Shown piece by piece: positions 29,877-39,700 of a stretch of DNA of 64,000 bases; within the stretch, counting starts at the first letter, position 1; each line of letters opens with the position of its first letter. Position numbers and translations under genes: made by a program. Origin of the DNA: Siminovitchia fordii DSM 16014 = CIP 108821 (GTDB lineage: Bacteria > Bacillota > Bacilli > Bacillales > Bacillaceae_C); NCBI RefSeq assembly GCF_000374565.1, contig NZ_KB894685.1, positions 186,001-250,000 of the forward strand. The letters run 5' to 3'. A model generated the notes under the pieces. It was not told the DNA's origin, did no database searches, and worked only from the letters and a program-made list of their open reading frames with translations.

Positions 29877-30095
29877 AGATGCACACCACCTTTTTTAATT
29901 CGGCATTCTTGTACTATATTTATACGCGTAAAAAGATATCTTTGAACTAAGCAAAAGAATTAATTTTTGACCACATCAAGAGCCTGGCCTGCATGTGTAA
30001 TGCTGGAGGAACTCTGTTGGATGCGTACTTTTCCCCCAGCATTAACTGCATGTGACCTTCGAAGAAATAATCTATAATAATGGATTATTTTCCAA
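29877..30095. other. intergenic stretch upstream of the holin-like gene
   Basis: About 220 bp with an inverted repeat TAATGCTGG/CAGCATTA (about 29998-30045) and a short hairpin (AATAATC/GGATTATT, about 30066-30090). No gene recognised. Confidence 0.4.
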
Positions 30096-30132
30096 ACAAA
30101 AAAAGCCGGTTCCATATGTTGGATTCGGCTTA
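30096..30132 (-). terminator. second hairpin terminator downstream of spoVS
   Basis: 10-bp imperfect stem (30104-30113 with 30121-30130) followed by a T7 run on the minus strand. Confidence 0.75.
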
Positions 30133-30144
30133 AAAATATCACTT

Positions 30145-30173
30145 ATATAAAACCCGTAACTATGAAACGGGCC
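30145..30173 (-). terminator. first terminator after spoVS
   Basis: Stem CCCGT/ACGGG (30153-30157 with 30167-30171), then TTTTATAT on the minus strand, 17 bp after the spoVS stop. Confidence 0.7.
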
Positions 30174-30189
30174 TTTTATATGTTTTTCA

Positions 30190-30450
30190 CTATCTCGGTT
30201 CCACAATCAATTTTATTGCTGTTCGTTCTTCCCCATCAATCAGAATGTCCGTGAAAGCAGGTATACAGATTAAATCTACACCTCCGGGGGCGACAAATCC
30301 TCTTGCAATTGCAACAGCCTTTACTGCCTGATTCAAAGCCCCGGCTCCTATTGCCTGAATCTCCGCCCCGCCTCTTTCACGGAGAACCCCTGCCAACGCG
30401 CCCGCTACAGAATTTGGATTGGATTTTGCTGAAACTTTTAATATCTCCAT
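30190..30450 (-). CDS. spoVS: stage V sporulation protein SpoVS
   Basis: 86-aa Alba-like protein, extremely conserved in spore formers and required for normal spore coat assembly (MEILKVSAKSNPNSVAGALAG, then IGAGALNQAVKAVAIARGFV). Full length. RBS AGGAGG precedes ATG 30450. It lies downstream of ymdB on the same strand with its own terminators; the 139-bp gap suggests its own promoter, and sigma-H control is known in B. subtilis, but no site was assigned with confidence here. Confidence 0.97.
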   Translation of the reverse strand: MEILKVSAKSNPNSVAGALAGVLRERGGAEIQAIGAGALNQAVKAVAIARGFVAPGGVDLICIPAFTDILIDGEERTAIKLIVEPR

Positions 30451-30589
30451 TTCCTGTTCCTCCTTGTCATTTCCCCATATCGATTGCCATTAGACAAGCA
30501 ATCGCGGTAGACCTTTCCACTGATACTATATTCGCGGAATGGAGGAACTATTCCGGTTTGTCCTAAACTGAAAATGAAGGAGGAAGGCT

Positions 30590-31387
30590 TCAGTCTTTAA
30601 AAAAAGGCCGGTCGTCATTAATCATAATCCGTTCAATCGATCTTGCCTTACCTGTTTCCTTGTTCACTTGTATGAGGCAGGCGCTGAGTTGCTTTCTTCC
30701 TGTTTTGGGAACCTCAAAGCGTGCTGGCAATGAGGTCTGGAAGCGATACAAGACGGCGTGTTTATCCATACCAAGAATCTCGTCGTACGGGCCTGTCATG
30801 CCAACATCAGTGAGATATGCAGTCCCGGCAGGAAGGATTCTTTCGTCTGCAGTTTGCACGTGTGTATGAGTTCCGATAACCGCAGTGGCTTTACCGTCAA
30901 GGAACCAGCCCATTGCCTGCTTTTCACTCGTAGCTTCTGCGTGAAAATCGACAAAAATAATATTGGTACGAGCCTTTGCAATCTCAATTAGTTCCTCCGC
31001 TTTTTTAAATGGACAGTCAAGCGGCGGCATAAAAGTACGTCCCTGAAGGTTAATAACCGCCACTTCCAAATCATTCAACCTTAAAAAGACCATCCCAGAT
31101 CCGGGCGCTTCCGGGAAGTTAGCAGGCCTTATCATATATTTAGCGGTATCTACGAAATCGAAGATCGCTTTGTTATCCCAAGCATGGTTGCCAAGTGTGA
31201 CCGCATTGGCACCAGCTTCAAGTAATTGTTTGTATATGGATTCAGTAATCCCTCTGCCTCCGGCGCTATTTTCGCCGTTCACTATGGTAATGTGTGGCCT
31301 GAAATGGTTTTTTAATTTAGGCAAATATTCTTTGACCATTTCTCTTCCCATTGAACCGACCACGTCACCGACAAATAAAATATTCAT
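30590..31387 (-). CDS. ymdB: YmdB, metallophosphodiesterase
   Basis: 265-aa calcineurin-like phosphoesterase that hydrolyses 2',3'-cyclic nucleotides and influences biofilm and motility decisions in B. subtilis. The metal ligands are visible in FVGDVVGSMGRE, NGENSAGG, TLGNHAWDN, FHAEATSEK and GTHTHVQTAD. ATG 31387 is chosen because AAGGAG precedes it and the protein then begins MNILFVGD as in homologues; the frame is open 25 codons upstream. It follows rny, as in Bacillus. Confidence 0.95.
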   Translation of the reverse strand: MNILFVGDVVGSMGREMVKEYLPKLKNHFRPHITIVNGENSAGGRGITESIYKQLLEAGANAVTLGNHAWDNKAIFDFVDTAKYMIRPANFPEAPGSGMVFLRLNDLEVAVINLQGRTFMPPLDCPFKKAEELIEIAKARTNIIFVDFHAEATSEKQAMGWFLDGKATAVIGTHTHVQTADERILPAGTAYLTDVGMTGPYDEILGMDKHAVLYRFQTSLPARFEVPKTGRKQLSACLIQVNKETGKARSIERIMINDDRPFFKD

Positions 31388-31510
31388 TAAGTGCTCCTTC
31401 TTTTCTAAAAAACTGTTTTTCATGATTGTATCATACTCAAAAAATAAAGATATATAAACCAAACTATAAGATCTTCAGTCTCCCAAAAGCAGACAGTCGG
31501 TTTTGTACAT

Positions 31511-31544
31511 AGGAAAAGCGGTGTGAAAAATCACACCGCTTTAT
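31511..31544 (-). terminator. intrinsic terminator after rny
   Basis: Perfect 10-bp stem AGCGGTGTGA/TCACACCGCT (31517-31526 with 31531-31540), four-base loop. Confidence 0.85.
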
Positions 31545-33103
31545 TTAGCGTATTCAACTGCTCTTGTTTCCCGGATAACTGTAACTTTGATATGACCGGG
31601 ATAATCAAGATCATCTTCAATTCTTTTTCGAATATCACGGGCTAACCGATGTGCTTCCAAATCATTGATCTGTTCCGGCTTGACAATGATTCGAACTTCT
31701 CTACCCGCCTGAATGGCAAATGATTTTTCGACTCCGTCATATGACTCTGAAATCTCTTCGAGTTTCTCCAGTCGTTTAATATAGCTCTCAAGAGTTTCAC
31801 TACGTGCTCCTGGTCTTGCTGCAGACAATGCATCAGCTGCTGCCACAAGAACAGAAATGATTGAAGTAGGTTCAGTATCTCCATGATGAGAGGCAATACT
31901 GTTAATAACAACCGGATGTTCTTTATATTTAGTCGCCAATTCAATTCCGATTTCCACATGGCTTCCTTCGACTTCATGGTCAATTGCTTTTCCTATATCA
32001 TGAAGGAGTCCTGCGCGGCGAGCCAAGGCTTCATCTTCCCCTAATTCGGCTGCAAGCAACCCGGATAAATGGGCAACTTCAATAGAATGTTTGAGTACAT
32101 TTTGACCATAGCTTGTCCGGTATTTCAAACGGCCGAGAATTTTAATCAAGTCGGGGTGGAGGCCATGAACACCAACTTCAAATGTTGTTTGTTCACCGAC
32201 TTCACGAATATGCTCATCAACTTCACGCCTTGCTTTCTCTACCATTTCTTCAATTCGGGCTGGGTGGATGCGTCCGTCTTGTACTAGCTTTTCAAGTGCA
32301 ATTCGAGCGGTTTCCCGTCTGATTGGATCAAAGCCTGACAAAATTACAGCTTCTGGTGTGTCATCAATAATGAGGTCAATGCCTGTCAATGTTTCCAAAG
32401 TCCGGATATTTCTGCCCTCACGGCCGATAATCCGTCCTTTCATTTCATCATTAGGCAGGTTGACAACCGAGACTGTTGTTTCGGCTACATGCTCGGCAGC
32501 ACAACGCTGGATTGCGAGCGAAAGAATGCTTTTCGCTTTTTTGTCCGCTTCTTCCTTTGCCCGCGTTTCACTCTCTTTGATCATCAACGCAGTATCATGC
32601 GCCAATTCTTTCTCAACACTTGATAAAAGGAGTGCTTTCGCTTCCTCGCGTGTCAACCCTGAGATGCGCTCCAGTTCTGCTTTTTGCTGGCGGATCATTT
32701 CATCCACTTTGCTTTCCATCTCTTCAATATGTTGTTGTCTTCCATTCAGAGAGTCCTCTTTCCGTTCAAGCTGTTCTTCACGCTTGGACAGAGTGTCATC
32801 TTTTCTGTCGAGGTTCTCCTCCTTTTGCAATAAGCGATTTTCCTGTCTTTGCAATTCAGTTCTTCGTTCACGAAGTTCACGTTCTGTTTCAATACGGAGT
32901 TTGTGGTTTTCATCCTTCGCTTCCAACAGGGCCTCTTTCTTCAAAGATTCCGCTTCTCTTTTGGCTTCTTCCAAAATCTGATCCGCAGAACCATGTGCAC
33001 CTGTTATTTTTGCTTGAGCAACTGATTTAAAGATGAAATAGGCAACAACTACACCGACGATAAGGGCAAGCAAAATGGAGATGATGAATATGGTCAGATC
33101 CAT
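31541..33103 (-). CDS. rny: ribonuclease Y
   Basis: 520-aa membrane-anchored endoribonuclease that initiates mRNA decay. One N-terminal transmembrane helix (about 4-25) is followed by a long charged coiled coil (30-190), a KH domain ([19 protein letters not shown], near 220) and an HD domain with [12 protein letters not shown] (near 366). Full length. It is the catalytic partner of the RicA complex encoded 4 kb away and has its own terminator. Confidence 0.98.
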   Translation of the reverse strand: MDLTIFIISILLALIVGVVVAYFIFKSVAQAKITGAHGSADQILEEAKREAESLKKEALLEAKDENHKLRIETERELRERRTELQRQENRLLQKEENLDRKDDTLSKREEQLERKEDSLNGRQQHIEEMESKVDEMIRQQKAELERISGLTREEAKALLLSSVEKELAHDTALMIKESETRAKEEADKKAKSILSLAIQRCAAEHVAETTVSVVNLPNDEMKGRIIGREGRNIRTLETLTGIDLIIDDTPEAVILSGFDPIRRETARIALEKLVQDGRIHPARIEEMVEKARREVDEHIREVGEQTTFEVGVHGLHPDLIKILGRLKYRTSYGQNVLKHSIEVAHLSGLLAAELGEDEALARRAGLLHDIGKAIDHEVEGSHVEIGIELATKYKEHPVVINSIASHHGDTEPTSIISVLVAAADALSAARPGARSETLESYIKRLEKLEEISESYDGVEKSFAIQAGREVRIIVKPEQINDLEAHRLARDIRKRIEDDLDYPGHIKVTVIRETRAVEYAK

Positions 33104-33274
33104 GTTTTCACCCCCTCTTGCTATAAACTTGTATCATTCTCTAACTGTCGGTTGGTACATGTTACAATATGCAGAGCCAAGCTCTAAATTTTACGAAAAA
33201 AATTGTAAAATATACAGTTTAATTTTATAGGTGCCGAGAATTATTGTCAAGCATAGACCCCGTTATTCCAAAAT

Positions 33275-33308
33275 GAAAACAGCAAAACCGAAGTTTTGCT
33301 GTTTAAGT
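33275..33308 (-). terminator. intrinsic terminator after recA
   Basis: Perfect 12-bp stem AAACAGCAAAAC/GTTTTGCTGTTT (33278-33289 with 33294-33305) with a four-base loop. Confidence 0.85.
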
Positions 33309-33315
33309 ATCTTAA

Positions 33316-34359
33316 TTATTGATCTAACAGGCTAAATTCTTCCTGTTCTTCTTCCTCAGGTACTGTGTTTTCGTCGTCCAGCCCATAATATTCCCGTATT
33401 TTAAACATGATCTCCCTGCGCAAATCCTCGTTTTCTTTCAAGAAGAGCTTTGCGTTTTCCCGTCCTTGTCCGAGACGTTCATCATTATAAGAGTACCAGG
33501 ATCCGCTTTTTTGAATAATATCAAGTTCGGAACCCATATCAATGATTTCCCCTTCACGTGAAATACCTTCTCCATACATGATGTCTACTTCGGCTGTTCT
33601 GAAAGGAGGGGCCACCTTATTTTTGACAATTTTGATTCTTGTCTTGCTTCCCACGACATCCTGCCCTTGCTTCAATTGCTCGGCACGACGTACCTCAAGC
33701 CTCACAGATGAATAAAATTTCAAAGCACGTCCACCAGGGGTTGTTTCCGGATTTCCGAACATGACCCCCACCTTCTCCCTGATTTGGTTAATGAAGATGG
33801 CGATTGTTTTCGATTTATTGATGGCGCCGGAAAGCTTTCTTAAAGCCTGGGACATGAGACGGGCCTGCAGCCCGACATGTGAGTCTCCCATCTCCCCTTC
33901 GATTTCCGCTTTTGGTACAAGAGCAGCGACAGAGTCGATGACAAGAATTTCGATAGCACCGCTCCGGACAAGTGCTTCAGCTATTTCCAAAGCTTGCTCG
34001 CCTGTGTCCGGCTGTGAAAGAAGCAACTCATCAATATTTACACCAAGCTTTTGTGCATATACCGGATCGAGTGCATGCTCCGCATCAATAAAAGCCGCCG
34101 TTCCGCCACGTGCCTGTGCTTCCGCAATTGCATGAAGTGCAACAGTCGTTTTACCGGAACTCTCAGGGCCATAAATTTCAATGACCCGCCCTCTTGGATA
34201 GCCGCCAACACCGAGCGCTATATCAAGCGCCAGCGATCCGCTTGGAATCGTTGATACTTTACGGTCCGTCTGTTCTCCCAATTTCATGATGGACCCTTTT
34301 CCAAATTGCTTTTCTATCTGTTTCAAAGCCATATCTAATGCCGCTTGACGATCACTCAC
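33316..34359 (-). CDS. recA: recombinase RecA
   Basis: 347-aa RecA, which forms filaments on single-stranded DNA, catalyses strand exchange and stimulates LexA self-cleavage. Walker [10 protein letters not shown], the DNA-binding loops ([18 protein letters not shown]) and the acidic C-terminus ([13 protein letters not shown]) are present. ATG-type start at 34359 with GGAGG upstream. The promoter and an SOS box lie 68-118 bp upstream. It controls the SOS response that would also switch on the polymerase cassette at 16756-18777. Confidence 0.99.
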   Translation of the reverse strand: MSDRQAALDMALKQIEKQFGKGSIMKLGEQTDRKVSTIPSGSLALDIALGVGGYPRGRVIEIYGPESSGKTTVALHAIAEAQARGGTAAFIDAEHALDPVYAQKLGVNIDELLLSQPDTGEQALEIAEALVRSGAIEILVIDSVAALVPKAEIEGEMGDSHVGLQARLMSQALRKLSGAINKSKTIAIFINQIREKVGVMFGNPETTPGGRALKFYSSVRLEVRRAEQLKQGQDVVGSKTRIKIVKNKVAPPFRTAEVDIMYGEGISREGEIIDMGSELDIIQKSGSWYSYNDERLGQGRENAKLFLKENEDLRREIMFKIREYYGLDDENTVPEEEEQEEFSLLDQ

Positions 34360-34426
34360 ACATTTTCCTCCTCAAATATATTCATTCAAGTTTAAACCTT
34401 GGGATTTCCTAACAAAATCTATTTAT

Positions 34427-34477
34427 ATTATACCTTTTTTTCATATCATTGCCAAGCAAAAAGCGAACATTTATTCT
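34427..34477 (-). promoter_or_regulatory. recA promoter with LexA box
   Basis: Minus-strand -35 TTGGCA (34450-34455), 17-base spacer, -10 TATAAT (34427-34432). Upstream lies GAAT-N4-GTTCG (34464-34476), the asymmetric LexA box type known from B. subtilis recA. Leader about 60 bases. Confidence 0.8.
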
Positions 34478-34666
34478 GTATTTTGAAATGGAGGATAATG
34501 ATAGAAAATGTATTTTTCATTAGCTGATAGTTGTATTTTCGAGCATTTATTTACCATGAAAATTTAAATATCAAAATGGCAATATTTCTTGGCTTGTCAA
34601 TGTGATAAGAGCCCAGGTTTCCCTAGGTCACCGGAATACCGTTTGATAGGGTGATTCTTTTGCCAG

Positions 34667-34697
34667 AAAAAATAGAGCCTGGCAGCTCTATTTTTTG
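34667..34697 (-). terminator. intrinsic terminator after cinA
   Basis: 12-bp stem AAAAAATAGAGC/GCTCTATTTTTT that includes the cinA stop codon; flanking A and T runs make it potentially bidirectional. Confidence 0.8.
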
Positions 34698-35929
34698 TCC
34701 AATTCTTTCAACAGGTAATAGCATCCCATTTTGACAGAACGTCGCCTGTTTCCATTACGTGTACCCGCCAGTTTTACGAGAACTGCTTTGGATTCCCGAT
34801 CTTTGAAAGACATGCCGATCCATACAGTTCCGGCGGGGTGCCCCTCAAGCGAATCCGGCCCTGCTGCACCGGTGAAACTGATTCCGATGTCGGCATTCAA
34901 CGACTCTCTGACATTTTCAGCAAGTTCTATTGCACACTGCTCACTTACTGCTCCGTGCTTTTCCAGTGTCTCGGGCTTTACATTACACAGCTTGACTTTG
35001 GCCTCATTAGAATAGCAGACGATACCGCCTAGCAGCATAGTGCTGACTCCCACTACCGAGGTCATTTCAGACTGGAACAATCCGCCTGTCAAGCTTTCGG
35101 CTGCAGTGATGGTCAATTCCCGATCCTCCAGTATCTTCAGCAACTCGGCCATCAATGAAGTGTCATCATATCCGTAAAAATACTCGCCGGCTTTTTCCTG
35201 GATTTCCTTTTCAATATTATCAAGCATAGCCATGGCTTTATCCCTGCTGTCGCTTCTAGCGGTCAACCTGATTGTCACTTCCCCATCGCCGGCTAACGGA
35301 GCCACAGTAGGATTCGTTTGGGCATCAATAATATCAGCTAATTTCTCAGCAATCTCAGCCTCACCGATATTAAAAAAACGAAGCACTCTTGATTCTATGC
35401 AATCCACTGTTTCCAGTTGATCAATGATTGCCTGACTCCCGTAGTTCCGGAACATCGGCTTCATTTCGTGGGGCGGACCAGGAAGCAGCATGTAAAAGTG
35501 TTGGCCTTCTTTAACAAACATCCCCGGTGCCATCCCATGTTCATTCGGGAGCACTTTTGCCCCTTTGATGATATGGGCCTGTTTTTCGTTATTTGCTGTC
35601 ATATACCGCCCAGTTTTTTTAAAGTAATTCTGGATTCTTTCCCAGGCTTCATGATCAGTTTCCATCTCACGTTGCAAATGATCTGCAATGATTTCTTTTG
35701 TCAAATCATCCTTCGTGGGACCCAATCCGCCTGTAAAAATTAACAGATCAGCTCTTTTTTCCGCCTGCTTTATAGCATCTGTCAGCCGGTTTGGGTTATC
35801 ACCTACGGCTGTATGGTAATAGACGTTGACACCGATCTCTGCCAACTGTCCGGAAAGATACTGGGCATTCGTATTGGCAATCTGGCCAAGCAGCAACTCA
35901 GTGCCGACACCGATAATTTCAGCTCTCAT
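34688..35929 (-). CDS. cinA: CinA, competence-damage inducible protein / nicotinamide-nucleotide amidase family
   Basis: 413 aa in two domains: an N-terminal molybdopterin-binding-like domain (GVGTELLLGQIANTNAQYLS, then TGGLGPTKDDLTKE) and a C-terminal CinA domain (TAAESLTGGLFQSEMTSVVG, then ISFTGAAGPD) associated with NMN deamidase activity. In Bacillus it precedes recA and is part of the late competence set. The tail after LLKELDKK is normal. It lies 15 bp after pgsA and ends in a terminator before the recA promoter. Confidence 0.95.
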   Translation of the reverse strand: MRAEIIGVGTELLLGQIANTNAQYLSGQLAEIGVNVYYHTAVGDNPNRLTDAIKQAEKRADLLIFTGGLGPTKDDLTKEIIADHLQREMETDHEAWERIQNYFKKTGRYMTANNEKQAHIIKGAKVLPNEHGMAPGMFVKEGQHFYMLLPGPPHEMKPMFRNYGSQAIIDQLETVDCIESRVLRFFNIGEAEIAEKLADIIDAQTNPTVAPLAGDGEVTIRLTARSDSRDKAMAMLDNIEKEIQEKAGEYFYGYDDTSLMAELLKILEDRELTITAAESLTGGLFQSEMTSVVGVSTMLLGGIVCYSNEAKVKLCNVKPETLEKHGAVSEQCAIELAENVRESLNADIGISFTGAAGPDSLEGHPAGTVWIGMSFKDRESKAVLVKLAGTRNGNRRRSVKMGCYYLLKELDKK

Positions 35930-35944
35930 TCATGAATCACTTCC

Positions 35945-36523
35945 TTATTTCGAATGTTTAAATATACCACGGTTAATGTAAAAATAATCCCATCCTGACC
36001 AAACGGTAAAGATCAATGCTACCCATAACATAATGTCAGCAAAGGGGAATTGGATTGCTGAAAATGGCATATTATGAAGAAGCAGAGCGCTGATTGCAAT
36101 AATTTGGGTCCAGGTTTTTATTTTCCCAAGCATATTGGCTGCCACCACTTCGCCGGTACCTGCCAATATAAGGCGCAGACCAGTGACTGCGAATTCACGG
36201 CTTATGATCACTATGACAATCCATGAAGGTGCCAAATGCATTTCAACCAGGACGATGAGTGCGGCAGAAACAAGCAATTTATCGGCAAGCGGGTCAAGAA
36301 ATTTCCCCAGATTCGTCACAAGATTATATTTTCGTGCAAAGTAGCCATCGATCCAGTCGGTGACCGAAGCAATAATAAATAGTACGGCCCCGGTAAGATG
36401 CGCTACTTTCAAATCTGCGCCAAAATAATGGAGTGTCCCCCAGTCAAAAGGTACAAGCATCAATATCATGAATACGGGGATAAGTAATATTCTTGATACA
36501 GTTATTTTATTAGGTAAATTCAT
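35945..36523 (-). CDS. pgsA: CDP-diacylglycerol-glycerol-3-phosphate 3-phosphatidyltransferase PgsA
   Basis: 192-aa integral membrane enzyme making phosphatidylglycerol phosphate. The CDP-alcohol phosphotransferase signature D-G-x2-A-R-x8-G-x3-D-x3-D is visible in TDWIDGYFARKYNLVTNLGKF and LDPLADK. ATG 36523 (MNLPNKITVSR) has a perfect AGGAGG; the longer open frame upstream is only the GC-rich terminator region. It is followed by cinA. Confidence 0.97.
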   Translation of the reverse strand: MNLPNKITVSRILLIPVFMILMLVPFDWGTLHYFGADLKVAHLTGAVLFIIASVTDWIDGYFARKYNLVTNLGKFLDPLADKLLVSAALIVLVEMHLAPSWIVIVIISREFAVTGLRLILAGTGEVVAANMLGKIKTWTQIIAISALLLHNMPFSAIQFPFADIMLWVALIFTVWSGWDYFYINRGIFKHSK

Positions 36524-36597
36524 CCGTTGTCTTCCTCCTAAAAACGCAAGACGCCGCCTGGCGGCAACAAGCTTTGTACTTATAATTTCAATACTTG

Positions 36598-36626
36598 AAA
36601 AATGGCCGCCGATCGCGCGGCGGCCT
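36598..36626 (-). terminator. GC-rich hairpin between rodZ and pgsA
   Basis: Perfect 8-bp stem GGCCGCCG/CGGCGGCC (36604-36611 with 36618-36625), then ATTTTTC on the minus strand. A second small GC hairpin follows at 36553-36565 just before the pgsA RBS. Confidence 0.75.
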
Positions 36627-36642
36627 CCCTGAAGCATGGTGT

Positions 36643-37539
36643 CTATTCATGATCAAACTTGATACTGATTTCCTGTGTGACATTCTGACCCGGGTCCAGT
36701 TCATATTCTAATTTTTGATCATTTACATGGATATCAGTTTCAAATGCCCGCCCAATAATGATATATGCGCCATTTTGATCGGACAAGTCGAAGCTTTGGC
36801 TTGCTCCATTTTGAAGCATCCCTTGAAATAGTTCTTGGTTGTTCCCATCGAGTATTTTGACCCATGTCTCTCCCGAAGACGCAGCACTCACCTTCAGTTC
36901 GAATTTGTCAGTGCCTGATAAATTGTATGTAGTCACATTCCCAGTGACGTTATCCATGACCATCTCTTGGCCTGGACTTTCATTCTGATTCTCCGATTCA
37001 TTATTTTTATTATCTTTGTTTGATTCAGCTTTTTCCTTTTTATCTTTAGATGGCTCAGGAGTTTTGATTTCATCTGACTCTTCAATATCAACGGTTTGAT
37101 CTTTACCATTACCAGCAGGCTGATTACCGGTATCTACATTCTTCGAAAAAAGATACCAAATAAAGAAGAGTACCGCGACAATGACAACACCGATCAAAAT
37201 TTTCGGCAGCAACTCGGCAATTTTCGAGGTTCTTGCCGATACTGTTTTCCTCGTTTGTACACGGGAAAACTTTTCCGACAAATCATCCTCATAAGCAGCT
37301 GGAATCTCGTTTTTATATTCCTCGAATAGTTCATCAGCAGACAGGCCCACTGCCTCGGCATATTGTTTAATAAAAGCCCTCACATAAAATTTACCCGGAA
37401 TCTTGCTGTAATCTCCCTCTTCAATACCTGAGAGGTACTTTTTCTGGATTTTTGTCATTGATTGCAGCTGGTCCAGGCTGATCCCTTTTTCCTCACGAGC
37501 CGTTCTCAGACGGCTCCCTAATTCAGTCAAAGCTAACAC
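36643..37539 (-). CDS. rodZ: RodZ (YmfM) cytoskeletal helix-turn-helix membrane protein
   Basis: 298 aa. An N-terminal HTH of the Xre type (LGSRLRTAREEKGISLDQLQSMTKIQ) is followed by one transmembrane helix (about 110-130), a low-complexity charged linker (KDKKEKAESNKDNKNNESE) and a C-terminal beta domain (DUF4115) outside the membrane. RodZ links MreB filaments to the cell-wall elongation machinery. The start is GTG 37539 or the TTG three codons later; GGGTAGG can serve either. It is 9 bp after ymfK. Confidence 0.93.
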   Translation of the reverse strand: MLALTELGSRLRTAREEKGISLDQLQSMTKIQKKYLSGIEEGDYSKIPGKFYVRAFIKQYAEAVGLSADELFEEYKNEIPAAYEDDLSEKFSRVQTRKTVSARTSKIAELLPKILIGVVIVAVLFFIWYLFSKNVDTGNQPAGNGKDQTVDIEESDEIKTPEPSKDKKEKAESNKDNKNNESENQNESPGQEMVMDNVTGNVTTYNLSGTDKFELKVSAASSGETWVKILDGNNQELFQGMLQNGASQSFDLSDQNGAYIIIGRAFETDIHVNDQKLEYELDPGQNVTQEISIKFDHE

Positions 37540-37548
37540 CTACCCATC

Positions 37549-38349
37549 CTAAAAGTCGAAGTTACCAAAGCCCCCAAGTCCTGGCTCGTCAAATAAGTTC
37601 TGCTTATCGACCACATCATATGTTATCTCTTCGTCAGGATTATTACGCAGTTCGATTATGTAATCGAAGTCCTCGATTGAATACTCCGAATGCTCTACAA
37701 AAATATCTGGATGCTCAATCACTTTTACAGCCGGCATCCTCATAATTTCCCTGACCAGTTGAAGATGCCGTTCATCTGCTCTTCTTCTTGATACAATTCC
37801 ATCTATAATGAAGATATTGTTTTCATTATATTCGTCTTTTATGAGTTCTTTTCGAATTGTCTGTTTTAATAAAGTGGAAGAAACAAAAAGCCATTTTTTA
37901 TTGGCACAAACGCTTGCCGCCACAACTGATTCCGTTTTGCCGACTCTAGGCATTCCTCTTATGCCAATCAATTTGTGTCCTTTTTCCTTGAAAATTTCAG
38001 CCATGAAGTCAACAAGAATCCCCAGCTCATCCCTGACAAACCGAAAAGTCTTCTTATCATCAATATCTCTCTGAATATAACGCCCATGCCTTACAGCCAG
38101 TTTGTCGCGCAATTTAGGCTCCCTGATTTTTCTTACTTTGATCGTTTCCACTGTTTCCAAAATAGATTCAAGTCGCTTGATTTGATCCTCGCTTTGTGCG
38201 CGAATCAAAAGTCCCCTTCTGCCTGCATCAACACCGTTAATACTAACAATATTAATTGAAAGCATGCCTAGAAGTGAAGAAACATCCCCTAGTAAGCCAG
38301 GACGGTCGATTGTAATTTCATATTCCAAATACCATTCTTTACTTTCCAT
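37549..38349 (-). CDS. ymfK: YmfK, DUF3388 protein with ACT-like and P-loop regions
   Basis: 266 aa. An N-terminal ACT-like domain (WYLEYEITIDRPGLLGDVSSLLG, 6-85) is followed by a DUF3388 region containing a P-loop, GIRGMPRVGKTES (near 128). The gene is conserved in the Bacillus ymf cluster between ymfJ and rodZ; its biochemical function is not established. The ligand of the ACT part is unknown. ATG 38349. Confidence 0.85.
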   Translation of the reverse strand: MESKEWYLEYEITIDRPGLLGDVSSLLGMLSINIVSINGVDAGRRGLLIRAQSEDQIKRLESILETVETIKVRKIREPKLRDKLAVRHGRYIQRDIDDKKTFRFVRDELGILVDFMAEIFKEKGHKLIGIRGMPRVGKTESVVAASVCANKKWLFVSSTLLKQTIRKELIKDEYNENNIFIIDGIVSRRRADERHLQLVREIMRMPAVKVIEHPDIFVEHSEYSIEDFDYIIELRNNPDEEITYDVVDKQNLFDEPGLGGFGNFDF

Positions 38350-38565
38350 ATAAAACAGCTCCTCGAAAAAATGGAAATCGATCCTTTATCACATCATTTC
38401 TAGCTTATATCATATCTGATTTTAGTCAAAGAAAAAAGAAAAAACTTTATAATAAAATACAGTCCTACGTAAAACCTGTGAAAACAACGGTGCCAAAATG
38501 CTCCGACTTATTACATAAACAACATAAAATTCAGCCGTAAGAGTTGTTGCAAGGGATTAATCCAA

Positions 38566-38593
38566 GTAAAAAAGAGAGGAAAATTCCTCTCCG
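38566..38593 (-). terminator. intrinsic terminator after ymfJ
   Basis: 7-bp stem GAGAGGA/TCCTCTC (38574-38580 with 38585-38591) followed by a T6 run on the minus strand. Confidence 0.8.
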
Positions 38594-38612
38594 TAACATT
38601 ACCCTTATTGAT

Positions 38613-38870
38613 TTAGTGAGCGCTATTGTTTTCAACCAGTTTAACCATCACACGGGCAAGCGCCTGCTGTTCTTCTTCAGATGCAACAGACCATAAATCA
38701 GAAAGCACTCGCTCCTGCTCATTTTTCGGGTCAACTTGATTAGCCAAATAATCTCCGACTTGATGGGCCATTTGGTTTATGACCTCTTGTGACATTCCCT
38801 GCTGTTGAGCCTGATCCAAACGGTCACCAAGGAAGTTCTTCCATTGTTCCCAGTTTTCAAGTACTGACAT
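38613..38870 (-). CDS. ymfJ: YmfJ, DUF3243 protein
   Basis: 85-aa helical acidic protein of DUF3243 (ENWEQWKNFLGDRLDQAQQQGMSQE). It is conserved in Bacillus next to ymfK and ymfI, and no molecular function is known. The GGAGG-type RBS before ATG 38870 is good and a terminator closes the gene, so it is probably transcribed separately from ymfK. Confidence 0.88.
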   Translation of the reverse strand: MSVLENWEQWKNFLGDRLDQAQQQGMSQEVINQMAHQVGDYLANQVDPKNEQERVLSDLWSVASEEEQQALARVMVKLVENNSAH

Positions 38871-38960
38871 GCTTCTGTGCCTCCTTCACATTTTGGTACG
38901 TTGTTATTATTTGCATGAGTGAAGGAAATATGCATGATTCTTCAGTTAACAATACATATG

Positions 38961-39683
38961 TTATGTATACCAACCGCCATTAACAGCAATGACTTGTCCT
39001 GTAATATAAGAGGCTTTGGGTGATAGCAAAAATGAAACGGTATCCGCAATTTCTTCAGGTTCAGCAAGTCGGCCTAGCGGTATTTCTTCTTCAAGGCTTT
39101 CCAGCTCCTCTTTTGAAAAACGATGAAGCATACCTGTATTGACGGCGCCAGGGGCTACACAGTTCACTCTTACACCAGATCGTGCCACTTCTTTGCTCAA
39201 AGCTTTTGTGAATGAAATTTGTGCACCTTTTACTGTGGAATAGATCACTTCACATGCGGCACCTGTCTGTCCCCAAAGTGAACTGATGATGACGATTTGG
39301 GAAATTGTGTTTCTCATCAGTTTTGGAAGCAGGTTTCTAATCAAAATAAGAGGGCTTTTTACATGTAACTGAATCGCGTTGTCCATTGTTTCATCTTCAA
39401 GATCTGAGAAAAGTCCAAAAGGGGCATTTCCGCTTGAATAGACAATCGCATCCAATTGAAAAATATTCCCGATGATTTGTTCACAACCGCTTTCGACTGA
39501 AAGATCAGCCTTGATGGGAATAATTTCAACCTTGAACTTGGTCAAATCAGTTAAGAGTTCAGAGATCCGTTTCTCATTGCTGTGATAATGCAAATACAAA
39601 TTCCAACCTTCACTCGCAAGTCTCATCGCGGTTGCGGCACCTATTCCACCGCTTGCGCCTGTAATCAAAGCAAATTTTTTCAT
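38961..39683 (-). CDS. ymfI: EF-P 5-aminopentanone reductase YmfI (SDR)
   Basis: 240-aa short-chain dehydrogenase: TGASGGIG (near 8), YSSG where others have NNAG, catalytic serine in VIISSLWG, and YSTVKGA tyrosine/lysine. In B. subtilis YmfI reduces 5-aminopentanone to 5-aminopentanol on a lysine of elongation factor P. ATG 39683 with GGAAGG is preferred over an upstream start lacking an RBS. It follows ymfH, but a terminator hairpin (39701-39731) lies between them. Confidence 0.88.
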   Translation of the reverse strand: MKKFALITGASGGIGAATAMRLASEGWNLYLHYHSNEKRISELLTDLTKFKVEIIPIKADLSVESGCEQIIGNIFQLDAIVYSSGNAPFGLFSDLEDETMDNAIQLHVKSPLILIRNLLPKLMRNTISQIVIISSLWGQTGAACEVIYSTVKGAQISFTKALSKEVARSGVRVNCVAPGAVNTGMLHRFSKEELESLEEEIPLGRLAEPEEIADTVSFLLSPKASYITGQVIAVNGGWYT

Positions 39684-39700
39684 TATACACTTCCTTCCAC

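Noticed and set aside
30451-30589. Possible sigma-H promoter of spoVS
   Set aside because: GGAAT and CGAAT-like hexamers are present, but spacing and consensus fit poorly, so no site is claimed.
32268-32981. 237-codon plus-strand open frame opposite rny
   Set aside because: Antisense reading of the RNase Y coiled coil and KH domain; composition is a mirror of the charged repeats.
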